A stretch of DNA of 64,000 nt from Mytilus californianus. Its lineage: Eukaryota > Mollusca > Bivalvia > Mytilida > Mytilidae. The notes under the pieces were generated by a model. The model saw only the letters and a program-made list of their open reading frames with translations. It had not been told where the DNA came from and did no database searches. The number at the start of each line of letters is the position of its first letter. Position 1 is the stretch's first letter. Both the position numbers and the translations under genes were made by a program. The DNA lies in NCBI RefSeq assembly GCF_021869535.1, contig NW_026262593.1, forward strand, positions 69,900,322 through 69,964,321, read 5' to 3'. Positions 46,240-57,564 of this stretch are shown one piece after another.

Positions 46240-46650
46240 TCAAAACTTTGCCATTTAAGGTATGTTGACTGTATACTGCCATCTTGGATTGAAAATAAGC
46301 AGTACACAATCGTTCTAGTTCTCTGCTTAGATCTGCAAATTTTTGGGAGATAACTCAAAAATATTATTTCTTATAAAGAAATGATAAAGAAATTGTCATG
46401 TTTTACTTGTAGCATGAAAACAAGTTCACTTTTTCTTTTTCTTTTCTAAAATCATATCATCAAACCTATCTTCTCATATTTTATTTCAAAATTCTATCCC
46501 AAAGATTTCTTTTTATTCACACAAATGTGTTTTATCGTGAATAATCTATACACATTTGGGCAATTTTGCTATTGAAAAAAAGCTCGGTGGTCCATACTTT
46601 TTATCATTTTTTTGAAAAGAGCATGGTAAAATTATCAGAAAAAAACGTAC
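46240..46650 (+). repeat. Family F, copy 2
   Basis: 'taaggtatgttgactgtata', 'ctgccatcttggattgaaaa', 'gcagtacacaatcgtt', 'gggagataactc', 'acttgtagcatgaaaac', 'aaacctatcttctcatattt' and 'tatttcaaaattctatcc'. Same order as 37161-37735. It lies directly beside family A, as copy 1 lies beside family E. Confidence 0.75.
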
Positions 46651-47325
46651 TTCAAGTATTCGCAAAGCGTTTTGTGTTAGAACCGGCCGTCAAAGCAGCC
46701 AACCATGTTGTAGGGGTACATGTATGACGTAAATACTACACGGAAGTTCTTAGGAATGAAATTATCAATTCTTCTACATTCAAGGACCTGCGCTGCACAG
46801 AGAGACAAATTGTAAACACCCATACCATGTCACTACCACAGCTCAGCTTCTGAATATTTGAACGTCCTTACTATGTATTGGTTTCATAAACTACAAAGAA
46901 AACCCGTCAAATATAGTTTCATTTCAGCTTCTAGTAACATTTCTTTTACCTATCTTTCTGTGCTTTTGTAATAAAAGCATAAAAAAATAATGAAATTATT
47001 TATTTTTTGAAGTATTGAACTCTCTTTTGGTATTTTAGATACATAACGTGCTTGTGATGGTATTTTCAGTTCGGTTGACAATGATATTTTTTCAACACTC
47101 TACACTACACTTTCTCTCGTAGTCATATAAACAGAAGTTTTCTTATTTAATCAAAAGCTCTTTTGAAAAATCGGATGCAGATTTATTTGTTGCAACTCAT
47201 TAAAAGCTTTCTTTTGTAATGAAAAGGTGAATAAACTAGATATCCTTACCGGAACGTTGATAAGATGATTAAAGCTATGAATTTTCTCATGACAACATTC
47301 ATATACGTTAAGTCAGTGAAGTTTA
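46651..47325. other. Non-coding, nothing recognised
   Basis: AT-rich, no supportable frame or repeat. Confidence 0.45.
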
Positions 47326-47530
47326 TCGACAGATGTTAGGTATTCCAATGGACAACAATTGGTGTCCACTGGAATATTTGACTTGTTCCTGTATTGTCAT
47401 AAATCACTCTATATGGCAAAACTCAGTAAAGGTCCGTCTTACTTTATTAATATTTCTAATTTATAAATATGATAAAACTTGTCCTTACTTTGATGATATT
47501 TTTGCTCTAGAGAACCATAATAATAATAAT
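47325..47530 (+). pseudogene. Reverse transcriptase core fragment (GIPM and DD boxes)
   Basis: Plus-strand reading: MLGIPMDNNWCPLEYLTC, about 40 residues without match, then YKYDKTCPYFDDIFALENHN. In the RT family scattered through this window, GIPM-x-x-N-x-CPL precedes the catalytic box YxDDxxALNN by about 45-50 residues, which is the spacing here. FDD replaces YxDD. It is the only fragment in the window that retains this catalytic region; the other fragments lack it. It opens into a simple AAT repeat at 47518-47552. Decayed, no start or end. Confidence 0.5.
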
Positions 47531-48685
47531 AAATATAATAATAATAATAAAAATAGAACAATTGAAGGTCTTTCCAGCCAAAATCACTTAAGATAGTAAA
47601 CAGTATTTCCGGTCTTGAATGATAGCTTATCACACGCTGACTTTGAAAATAAAATGTTTAAAGTGGGAACTTTTTTCATCAATTAAGGGAGATTATAAGC
47701 CACTTCTTGTAAAATCAAAATCACTTCCATTGTCAAATAATAGCTTACCTTACTCTGATTCTAAAAATATATAGTTTCTTCATACTTTTGCTTTAAATAA
47801 GGGAGATAAATTGCTACTACCGGTTTGAAAAAGATCACTTTTGGTTGACATTTTCAAGGTCATATGTCTACTAACCTAATGCAAAAGATCCCATGGTTTT
47901 ATCATGTATAAATATGAATCTACAGTAAAGGTCAAAATCTAAAACGTCAATTTTACCTTTGACCTTGAACTAAATTTCGAAGTCATAAAGCAAGGAACTC
48001 AAATCAAATGACCCTGAGTCTCCACTATGTAAGGGAATTGAGTCCTAACCCAATACAGCTAATTTTGTTTATTAGAGGGAAGCAAACTCCTATCAAGTGT
48101 CAACGCACCCTTTTAACCAAAATATGTATGTTAGGACATGTCGCAATTAACAGTTTCGTAAAAATATGTTGTCGATACCTCATACGGTTTCTGAAAGGAA
48201 GCAATATTAAGCCAAAATCAAAATTTAACCTTGAACCCATTTTGATTTTGGTGGACAAAGGACCTCAATTCAAAAGGTCTCTATCACTTATGGTTTAGCA
48301 GTTACAATTACATTTCGCTTATTTTATATACAGAAGGGGAAATATATCTCATATGGAGTCTCCGGACCGCTTCAGACAAAATTATTCTTAAAATCCTGAA
48401 GATATAACGAGCAAATTGGTGAAATGGTTTTGTCGTAATCTTTTACGGTTGCGAAGGAGATGCACACACAAGAAAAACAGTGTTTGTGGAGATAATTTTT
48501 ACAACAAAAAGTGTTCGGTTAACAGGGTCAGTTTCAAAAGCGCAATAACTGTTCGATATCATATGCAAAAAATCTAAGCCACATCTTGCGAAACAACTAT
48601 ACACCGCAAGAAATAAATGTGGCGGAAGAAAACAAAATAATCAGAACAAAAACAGTAGGTCTTTCCACAGAAAAGTTGAAAGTCC
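47531..48685. other. Non-coding; diverged 'gggagat' repeats
   Basis: Words such as 'aagggagata' and 'tcaaaatcacttccat' recur at 47560-47830, suggesting an old repeat of about 130-150 bp, too diverged to define. A 96-codon frame at 48008-48298 has no motif. Otherwise nothing recognised. Confidence 0.4.
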
Positions 48686-48689
48686 TAAT

Positions 48690-48960
48690 AATAATAATAA
48701 TAATAATTACCATAATGATAATGATAATAACCATATTAATTATAATAATAATTACCATATTAATTATAATAATAATTACCATATTAATTATAATAATAAT
48801 TACCATATTAATTATAATAATAATTACCATATTAATTATAATAATAATTACCATATTAATTATAATAATAATTACCATTGTAATATAATAATAATAATAC
48901 TTACCATACTAATTATAATAATAATAATAACTACCATAATGATAATAATAACGATACAAG
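48690..48960 (+). repeat. 24-bp AT-rich minisatellite
   Basis: A 24-bp unit, attaccatattaattataa followed by taata, is repeated about six to seven times almost perfectly between 48725 and 48880, with more diverged AAT-rich units on both sides. Because 24 is a multiple of three, frames stay open across it on both strands and give 8-residue Ile-rich repeats (ITILIIII). These are not genes. Confidence 0.92.
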
Positions 48961-50924
48961 AAAATGAATATTGACCCCCGAATATGCCTCATCTTTCTAT
49001 ACTTTGGTAGGTTGAAAAAATGCTTTTGGTTGAAATGTGTTTTTTTCGCTTGCTTAAAAAAGACTGTCTTGTTAATTTTTTCGCTTGGTGGGGCAACTTA
49101 CATCCAATAAATATAATATGTACTGACATAATAGTCTTTTTCTAGATTTGGATATTTCAATTTCTTACGATATTTCTTTCATAGTCCAGCTTATTCGTGC
49201 ATATTTTTAGAAGAATTGTGGGTTTGATGATAAAAGTATGAAACTTTGCACAATTGTAAAATTATATTTGGAAGTCAATTTAAGCTATGGACCGACTCTG
49301 AAAAATCCAAATAGCGTCCTTTTTCAATATGTCTGCAAATCAGTCCAAATTTCACCACCATGTATAAATTAAAGCAAATAATATTCAAACCAAATTTTTT
49401 TAAAACATATAAAATGTAATCCAACGTTTCTCGTAATATATGACGTTATATTTGACTTTTCATTTTTATTTCAAAATGGCGGAAATTTCAAAATGGCCGC
49501 CAAAAAGTGAAAATAAACAAAACTGAAACAAGGCTTTGCTGATATTTATTTCTTCTTTCGGATTGCACTTTGCAATATTCTAGGGATTGCGTTTCCATGA
49601 TACATTTATGCTGCTTGCATGACAATTTAATCAAAGATCCCATAAATTGAAACATTCGAACGTTTTCAGGACGCCATTAGAATATGTTGTTCGACCGTTT
49701 AGTACATTCTGAGTCACAAATGATAATGGATATGTTCCACTTCTCCTTGCTATAATCCGCGATCGTGGTAACATCAAGATGATAAATAAAAGCTACTAAT
49801 TACCGAATTTCTACTTAAAATGAGTAACATCCCGAGTGTTACCAGTTGGCCAGAAACTACACACCCTTCCTAACACCTGTGTTGACCCCTAGTTTTGATG
49901 AAAAGGAACTTGTGATGTATATGCTTTCAATATTATATGATATATGCCTAATAACTGGATACGACTCATCAATCTATTTAAACAAGAGCACATAGGCAGA
50001 TGTCAATTGTTGAACAAGAACTGTGTACCCTTCTTAAGCACCTGAGATCATCCCCGGATTTCAGTGAGGTTGGTTATGCTCAATTTTTTATGTTTTTGTG
50101 TTAGCATATTTTTGCGTTTTGTATCCATGTTCTTATCTGGTTTTGTTTTACTAATGAATTTGAGTGCCTAAGTTTCTTCTGAATCGTTAAATCATCTAGA
50201 CAACAACATATTTTTACAGCAGTTTTCAAATGTTTCTTCAAGACAATTCATTTAGTACTTGCCCCACTACCAACCACATTTAAAAAAAAACGTGCATAAC
50301 AGCATTGTCATCTGCATTTTCATCTACCGAGACATATATTTTATATCTGTCATCCACACTTTATGACCTCATTTCAAAATGATGATACTTCTGTGATAAA
50401 TGTTCAATAGGGTATATGCCATCCGCATTCACTCGAAGTAGCACTCTGGGTAAAAGGCCGAAACATTCCCCCGCCTATAGCTTTTACATGCTTTGAAAAT
50501 GATGTGTTTTTCCTTTGAAACCGTTGCTTTTGTAGAACATCATGTGGAAAACCTTATCACGTTATTATTTCAAAGGTGGGTTTAATCTTTATAATTATTA
50601 TGGCCATTTCTGTGCCATATTGATAGTCAAATGATTGCCCCACCTTTTTCGTTTACAAGTGTGTAATTCTACTCTTGTGCTTGATCTACATTGACCATTT
50701 TCAAATTACGTTTGCAACACTTAAACTGTATATCTAAATAGCATAATATAGCGCAGGTTACTGGAAGCCATAATTTGATGGAAAAATGCAAAGAACCAAT
50801 GAATAAGCAGTATAAGGGAATCTTTGTACAGCTAGAAGGAACATTCTCTTTATAATCTCACATCAAAATGTCCAGTTCAATCTTTAATGTTGCAGACCAG
50901 TTGCGGTTAAGAGGACTTTCAATA

Positions 50925-51440
50925 TCCTCTCATTACCCCATTCTTTGACTGTTGCATAGTTCTCACCCGGGTCTTGTCCTTGGTTAAAATTTATGTCAGG
51001 ATCTTTGCATAAGAATTGAAAGTACACCTATTGTAACCTCATTGAAATGTCTTGTTCATTATGCATGAAAGCCTCTAAAAAGACTATACTATTCATTAAG
51101 TATTATCTAACCAATCACATAAGGTTTTCAACGCTACCATTTCTATATAAAGACTATTCTTTATTCTGTTCGAAATAGGTTTGGCCAGTTCCACTGTTCC
51201 GATTTTGCAAAAGCAAAAAAAAAAAAAAAAAAACAATTGATCACAAGTAATAATTGATACATGTCTCGGAAAAGATAAACACATTGGTGGATTATTTTCA
51301 TGGAATGTCGAATCGTTGTGACAGGTTTGATCTCTTCCTGTAACCTCGGTCAATGCGGATTGACATTTAAAGGCGGATGACCATTCATCTTGGCTCTCCA
51401 TGCGTGTAATGCTTTCTGTTTCAATTATCATCTGCTTCAA
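50925..51440 (-). pseudogene. Decayed coding segment inside repeat L, copy 2
   Basis: A minus-strand frame of 114 codons (51096-51440) includes MESQDEWSSAFKCQ, CHNDSTFHENNPPMC and IGTVELAKPISNRIKNSLY. Downstream, in another frame, comes CKDPDINFNQGQDPGENYAT and VKEWGNERILKVLL at 50900-51010. The first copy at 8940-9430 has matching residues (KYISSR, DPDIIFTEV, GPGVNYVTFKEW). Shared protein sequence in two diverged copies indicates a real ancestral gene of the repeat. Stops and frame changes show it is dead. I do not recognise the family. Confidence 0.4.
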
Positions 51441-52548
51441 GCCATCAGTTTTATCATTTTGTTAGCTCATTTATACCATGCAAGGATGGTGTTGCACAAT
51501 TGAGTATTTGTACCAGGTTGGCATACATGTATTTCTGCTAAGACAATTTACAGAGTGCCTGTCCATAAAACGGATATTATAAGATGTAAATATGAAACAC
51601 ATGCATATTTCTCAGAGCAAAAGTTTATGACGAATTTGCCAAGTTCGACTAAGCAAATGCTGAAATAATGAAATTGTCGTACTATGGAACGATTCGTTAG
51701 CCGTATTTTATCTCTTCTTTTTGTCAATATTGTCCACGGCTGCTGTTGGAAAATCACCAGGTTTCGCGGAAGGAACCACATATTCAATGTTGATTTTATT
51801 TATAAATCTAGTACTGTAGATAAATGGATAATTGGATCATTCATATACGACAAACTTTAAGGTGGCTGAGGTGTCTTCCTCCATCTTGGATTTTGAAGTG
51901 GCAGATAACAATTGGTCTATATCTTTAGTGAAATGGGCAAATTTTGAGAGTAGTATGTAATTCATGTGTAAGATTTTTCATGTTGATATAGAAAATTATG
52001 TGTTTTATCATATTTACGGCTGTTTTTTTCTAAAAAACACATTGTTTTTGTTTGATTCATTTTTTTTCAACTTTGCCACATAAGGAGAGATAACTCAGAT
52101 AGTAGGGGAGATAACTCAGATAAAGTAATTTTAACTTGACTGCATCTGAATATTTGGCCAAATGATTATCAACTAATGTGTTTAATGACTGTTGAAAATA
52201 CCTTTTGCCTACATTATGTCTTCTTGAACTACCGGCATGTACAGCTTTTTAAGTATCGTTGTCATACAAAAAGATTGATGCAATTGCGTGTTTAATTGCA
52301 AAACCAAAATGATCTCTAAACAGAAAAAGCAAGCACCTGCCTTGTTAATGGCCTGGCAAGCCTGACATTACTGCAATTTCTTTATCACTACTATGTCAAA
52401 TTCCAGTTGATCACAGAGAAAACTGTTCGACTCGAAAAGTATACATTCTAGTCTAGTCTAGCTTAATTATTGGAATAACTCCAGTGTCTAAATGTAATCA
52501 CTCTCTGTAGACTACTGTTCAGCAAGAATGGTACCGTAGTTACGATTT

Positions 52549-53427
52549 TTGTCGAGCCTTCGACTTTTGCCGAAAAAGCGAGACATAGCGATCCTACATT
52601 CCGTCGGCGTCGTCGTCGACGTCGTCGTCGGCGGCGGCGGCGTCCACAAATATTCACTCTGTGGTTAAATTTTTTGAAATTTTAATAACTTTCTTAAACT
52701 ATCCTGGATTTCTACCAAACTTGGACAGAAGCTTGTTTATGATCATAAGATAATATCCAAAAGTAAATTTTGTAAAATAAAATTCCATTTTTTCCGTATT
52801 TTACTTATAAATGGACTTAGTTTTTCTGCCAGGAAACATTACATTCACTCTGTGGTTAAAGTTTTTAAAATTTTAATAACTTTCTTAAACTATCCTGGAT
52901 TTCTACCAAACTTGGAAAGAAGCTTGTTTATGATCATAAGATAGTATCCAGAAGTAAATTTTGTGAAAAAAAAAACATTTTTTCAGTATTTTACTTATAA
53001 ATGGACTTAGTTTTTCTGCCAGTTAACATTACATTCACTCTGTGGTTAAAGTTTTTAAAATTTTAACAACTTTCTTAAACTATTCTGGATTTGTACCAAA
53101 CTTGGACAGAAGCTTGTTTATGATAATGATTAAAAGCTAGTATCTAGAAGGAAATTTTGTTAAAATTTTGTTCCATATTTTCCGTATTTTACTTATAAAT
53201 GGACTTAGTTTTTCTTCCAGTTAACATTACATACATGTACAGTCTGCAGTTTAAGTTTTTAAAACATTTATTAGATAAACTGTCCTGGATTTTTACCAAG
53301 CTTGGACAGATTTACTTACAATCAAAAGATAGTATAGAGAGCAATATTTTTATTTTTTTTTTCCTCATTTTTGTTGAGCCTGCGATTAACAGCAAAAGTA
53401 GGCGAGACACTGGGTTCCGCGGAACCC
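52549..53427. mobile_element. Inserted repeat with GTC-rich start and 180-bp subrepeats
   Basis: The element interrupts repeat L, as shown by comparison with about 10200-10230, where 'gttacgattt' continues directly into the 'tatact' sequence found here at 53442. Flanks are TTACGATTT (52540-52548) and TTACGAATT (53428-53436), an imperfect target duplication of 8-9 bp. The left part is 'tgtcgagccttcgacttttg' and a GTC/GGC microsatellite (52595-52645). The right end is 'ggcgagacactgggttccgc' then 'ggaaccc'. It is recognisable as a common bivalve repeat. Class unknown; the duplication length would fit a hAT-like non-autonomous element. Confidence 0.6.
52652..53350 (+). repeat. Tandem subrepeats of about 180-200 bp
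   Basis: 'attcactctgtggttaaa' starts at 52652, 52853 and 53033, spacing 201 and 180 bp, and a diverged fourth unit starts near 53224. Each unit continues with 'actttcttaaactatcctgg', 'atttctaccaaacttgg', 'agaagcttgtttatgatcat' and 'atggacttagtttttctgcc'. No coding. Confidence 0.9.
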
Positions 53428-53770
53428 TTACGAATTGTTTATATACTTTTCTTACAAATCTTTTTATGTTTGGCTTTAGTAAATAGATGCGGCATACACA
53501 TGGTGTTATAGAGCACTTACCTTTACTGAAGCACGTGATAACAAAACACTTTGTAACCTTCTATAAGGAAACTTATTCGATTTTTATAATCTTTTGGCGG
53601 CCATCTTGTAAAAGCCGCCATATTAAAATTTCAAGTTAGGTCCAAAGCTTATATTGTTTGAATCAACCAGCACTACTAACATGGCGATTTTGAACTAATA
53701 TAAGTGATATTTGTTGATTTTGATATTTTGTGGCCCCCATCTTGGAAAAAACCGCCATATTGAATTTTCA

Positions 53771-53784
53771 TGGTGGATATTTAG
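53771..53784 (+). repeat. Left target-site duplication of the LINE
   Basis: TGGTGGATATTTAG, exactly repeated at 59792-59805. The host repeat is continuous across the pair when compared with 10500-10560 ('ttcaaggtggatttgtagct'). Confidence 0.9.
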
Positions 53785-54146
53785 TGTAAACATATTTTAT
53801 TAATTAAATTCAGGTTAAGTAATGTACACAAATTGGCATTTACATATTAATACAAGTGAATAATTAATAGGATCCAGAAACAAGCTGTTAGCTTATATTA
53901 ATCCGTTTCCTAATTCAAATAAGAACATTTCATATTGTAATACTCAAGGAGTAGAGTGTAAAAAAATTAACAATGTTACACTAGATGGAAAACAAACAAA
54001 ACATATACATGTAATAAGGTTGTGAACACAAAAGAGAAAAACAACCTTTTTTTTTTACATCAGATATACAATAATAAAGTGTATGTTTCTGAACGGACAC
54101 AATTATTTAAGATATAAGTATTACTTGTTGAACAAGATGATTGTAA

Positions 54147-55118
54147 TCATATGACAAATCTTTTGCTACTGAGTATGAATGTTTGAACTGCCAAGAATAT
54201 TTCAATGTTTTGTTCGTAGCTGAAATCCGTTGAACCGTGTAGCAAAATTTCTTCTGACAAGAAATGTATGATATTGATGTTATAAAAATGCTGTTCACGC
54301 ATGATGTGAAATCGGGGGCAGTGCAACAAGTAATGCGCTGTTGTTTCTATAGCACCACATAAACAAAGTGGTGAGTCCACTATATTTTTTACAAAAAGAT
54401 GTTGATTTAGAGAACTGCATTGCATTCGAAGTCTTGAGTGATAAATTTGACCTAATCGCTTACCAATGTAATAATGATTTGGAGGCTTAGTCACCCGAGA
54501 CTGGACACAATTCCTGAATGCCCCCACCGAAGTACTGGTCTTAGCATTCTCAGGGAGGAGATTCCATGAACGTACAGTTGCCGGTAAATAATAATTCGAA
54601 TACAGGGCTGTTCTTGTTCGAACAGGGGGGATTAGTGACGAGTTTCTCGTATTATGATTATGTATGGTTGCATGGGATTCTGGAACTAAGTTTGATAAAT
54701 ATTCCGGAGTAATATGATTTTTCATCTTGTAAAAATAAATTAATCTGTGGCCCTCCCTTCGATCTTTAAGCTTTTCCCAACCCGTTTCGAGATATAATCT
54801 CTCTAGGGACACCAACCTAGTACCCCCAGTTACGATCCTAGCAGCCTCTGTTTGTACTTTTTCAATTTTATCGATCAAAAGATGTGTATAGTTGTCCCAG
54901 ATAACATCAGCATATTCTAATAATGGTCTTATATATGTTAGGTATATTGTCTCGAGTGTTCGTCTGTCAAGGATGAATTTAAATTTTCGTAGAACATTCA
55001 GTCGTTTGTATGCCTTTTCGGTTATTACATCAATATGTTTATGCCAAGTGCCATCGTTTGAAATATGTAATCCAAGGTGTTTATGGGTAGATACCTCAGT
55101 TACAGTTACGTTGTTCAT
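54147..55118 (-). pseudogene. LINE ORF2, C-terminal part with Cys/His motif
   Basis: 323 codons. It continues the RT domain (STHKHLGLHISNDGTWHKHI and YLTYIRPLLEYADVIWDNY are typical of the thumb region in CR1/Jockey-like LINEs) and ends with a Cys/His cluster LCLCGAIETTAHYLLHCPRF (roughly residues 250-270), a nucleic-acid-binding motif common at the C-terminus of these ORF2 proteins. It is joined to the upstream frame by a -1 or +1 change near 55125-55175. The first residues after the internal Met are preceded in the correct frame by HKPDHPKLN, so the real reading frame starts further upstream than the ATG. The 3' stop looks natural. Confidence 0.85.
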
Positions 55119-55134
55119 GTTAAGTTTTGGATGA

Positions 55135-56358
55135 TCAGGTTTGTGAAGTTTCCGTGAAATTTGTCATGGTCTCCGTTTTCTGAGGGTTAAAGGTCACTAG
55201 CCAATTTGAAGACCATCTATGGATTTTTGCAAGATCACTATTCAAGTTGTTTGCCGATTCTCGGGGGTCATCTACTATCAAATATAAACTTGTATCATCA
55301 GCAAACAACTTTATAGTGGACTGTATATCAGATATGATATCATTGATAAATATCAAAAATAAAAGAGGTCCCAGGATCGACCCCTGGGGTACTCCAGCCT
55401 TTATATTGCCCCACTCGGATGATACATTATTAATTACAACCCTTTGCTTTCTATCAGATAGATAATTTTTTACCCATGCCAAAATAGAACCTTTAATGCC
55501 AATAGCTTCTAATTTTCTCAACAACCCCTTATGCCAAACTCTGTCAAATGCCTTACTTATATCACAAAAAATTACTCTAATTTCTTTCCCGTCATCTAAT
55601 GCCTTCCCAAACTCATTTGTAATATTAAGCAATTGATTAATGGCTGAGTCCCCTTGAGTGAAACCTGATTGGTTGGGTGTAATTATCTGGTTAGCAAGTA
55701 GATAAATATGAATATGCTTAAAAACACATCTTTCCATGACTTTTCCGATAACGCTTATCAATGAGATCGGTCTGTAGTTTCTGTAGTCACTTGGAGAGCC
55801 CTTCTTAAATACAGGGGTAACATTAGCACATTTCCAGTCAGAAGGAAACTTGCCAACTGATAAAGACAGGTTAAATAACCTGCACAAAGGGTATTTCAGA
55901 ATTCCATATGCTTCCTTTAGAAGTCGTGGGCTTATTCGATCTGGTCCCGATGCTTTTGATACGTCCAACATCTTCAAAATGTCTACTACCTCGTTCTCAG
56001 ATATTATCATATCACCGAGTCCCTCTGTTCGTGTGTCAGGTATGTCTGGCAGATGTGTGTTAGAGTCATCAAGATTTGATTGACCACAAAAATAATCATT
56101 AAATATTTTTGCCTTTTTTGTATCGTCGCAGATCAGATCATCGTCTATCTGTAAAGGGGGAATGTTGCGACTGTCACTGGAGTCACATTTCATCAAAGAT
56201 TTAATAAGACTCCAATATTGTTTGCCACCATGAGTTTCAGATATAATTTTGGTTGACAATTTTGAAAAATAATCAGTTTTTGAGTTTAAAACTAGTTTAT
56301 TACATTTATTCCTAAAGAATCGAAATTTTGCCCAGTCCGGAGCAGACTGCCTTGTCAA
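55135..56358 (-). pseudogene. LINE ORF2, reverse transcriptase part
   Basis: 407 codons, the first residue being an internal Met. RT motifs in order: SGPDRISPRLLK (137-148), NYRPISLISVIGKVMER, PNQSGFTQGDSAI (228-240), RVIFCDISKAFDRVW (261-275, catalytic Asp266), GVPQGSILGPLLFLIFINDI (322-341) and the FADD catalytic box at 352-355. All catalytic residues are present; the frame ends prematurely in FTETSQT. The enzyme would copy LINE RNA at a nicked genomic target. The upstream boundary is a frame break with apparent loss of sequence from the EN-RT linker. Confidence 0.9.
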
Positions 56359-56370
56359 TAAGTTCGTCCG

Positions 56371-57564
56371 TTATAGCAATGCTATGGCATCAACGTCATT
56401 TGTAATAAATAAAGCATCCCAATCAACAAGTGATAGCTGGTGTCTATATGAGTCATAATCACCTCTATCGTACATGTATACTTTACGCTTAAAAACTTGA
56501 TGTAACTTGCAAGGCTGGGTAAGGATACCTATTACAGGTAAATGATATCGTATTTGATCGAGTAACGGGGCCCCGATATCAGAAAATAGGAGGTTAACTG
56601 GGTCATTTACTAAAATAAGGTCAAGAAGTGAAGAACTGTGTTCTGTAATATAAGTTGGGTCGGAAATAAGTTGATGTAGACTGAATTGTGCTTTAATCAT
56701 ACTAATTCTATCATTAGTGGTGTTCCTTAACTGGTTGGTGTTAAAATCGCCTGTAACTATGATATCTAAATTACAAGATAAGGCAAGGTCGATAGCCTGT
56801 TCTATGTTGTCCCATACCTGTGGACTACTGTTAGGTGGGACGTAAAAGGTCCCATAAAGATATTTTTTGGTCTTGAATCTAACTTCGAGCCATATACACT
56901 CAATATCACAGACTACTAAGTCTCGCCTTTCGGTGCAATTCAAATTATCTTTAACATATACTATAACACCTCCCCCTGCCTTTCCCACCCGATCTCTTCG
57001 GAATGGTGTTTTATAACCCGGTAACAAAATGGCTTCATTGCTTACTTGTGGAGAAAGCCAGCTTTCGGTAAACGAGAGTATTTCATGGCAAGAATATTCA
57101 GCGGCAATCAACTCAAGCTTCGGAACAATACTCTGAATATTAAGATGCATAAATGAAACAGCGTTTTTAAAGACATCATCGAGGCTACTATTACTACTAG
57201 AGCTTGACTCTGCAGTCAACGGACCTGGATTTGGTTCAATGCCGGATATCAACAACAAGGTACAAACTATACTAAACGAGCAAGCTATGATAAGATCACA
57301 ATGATCATGTGAACGGTCGTGTGTACACTTGGAAATCCTAGCGTCACATTTCTCAACTTGCTGTGAAATGATGCTTCGTGTATCGACTTGGTGAAATACA
57401 AAATGTAACAGTATAGTAACTGGTAACATACGGATATCGTACTTTGCGAAAAGTGAAATGCAGATTATATCAAGGAACGATAATCTCTTTCCCTTCTTGA
57501 CAGTATGCGCAGCACATAAGAACCGGCCAATACTCTCTCGGTAGCATGATACGTCAACCCCCAT
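56371..57564 (-). pseudogene. LINE ORF2, N-terminus and APE-type endonuclease
   Basis: 397 codons from ATG at 57564; the frame is open for about 30 codons upstream without another ATG. Residues 1-90 have two hydrophobic stretches and no known domain. Residues 90-106 are hydrophobic, followed by SGIEPNPGP (107-115), a 2A-like motif. The endonuclease/exonuclease/phosphatase domain runs from about 130: LNIQS (Asn142), FTESW (Glu167), VTGDFNTN (Asp273, Asn275), LLDLIL (Asp315) and LDQIRYHLPV (His341). It should nick target DNA. The frame breaks after DVDAIALL; DELIDKA in another frame follows, so a deletion or frameshift separates it from the RT part. Confidence 0.88.
57218..57244 (-). other. 2A-like motif SGIEPNPGP
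   Basis: The 2A consensus is D(V/I)ExNPGP, where the ribosome skips the bond between Gly and the final Pro. Here the residue at the Asp position is Gly, the rest matches, and a hydrophobic run of about 17 residues precedes it, as in 2A-like sequences known from other animal LINEs. Skipping would release an N-terminal peptide of about 114 residues from the endonuclease part. Activity with Gly for Asp is uncertain. Confidence 0.65.

Larger units (their letters stand above)
49178..53784. repeat. Large dispersed repeat L, copy 2
   Basis: Collinear with 7155-10720 by the anchors listed there. It starts at 'tagtccagcttattcgtgca' and keeps 'ctgaaaaatccaa', 'aatgtaatccaacgtttctc', 'ccgcattcactcgaagtagc', 'atgtcaggatctttgc' and 'ttgatcacagagaaaactgt'. 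Two later insertions break it: the element at 52549-53427, and the LINE at 53785-59791, after which the last piece (59806-59865) continues. An additional segment at 51860-52120 ('aaggtggctgaggtgtcttc' and 'aggagagataactcag') is not in copy 1 and looks like a family F relative. Confidence 0.7.

Noticed and set aside
45949..46358. 134-codon plus and 121-codon minus frames
   Set aside because: Both lie on joined family B, A and F repeats and have no recognisable domain.
47439..47633. 64-codon tyrosine-rich minus-strand frame
   Set aside because: Produced by the AAT simple repeat at 47518-47552.
48586..48888. 100- and 93-codon overlapping frames rich in Ile
   Set aside because: Both are produced by the 24-bp minisatellite; the period is a multiple of three, so frames stay open by arithmetic.
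52463..52657. Poly-arginine frame on the minus strand
   Set aside because: Translation of the GTC/GGC microsatellite.
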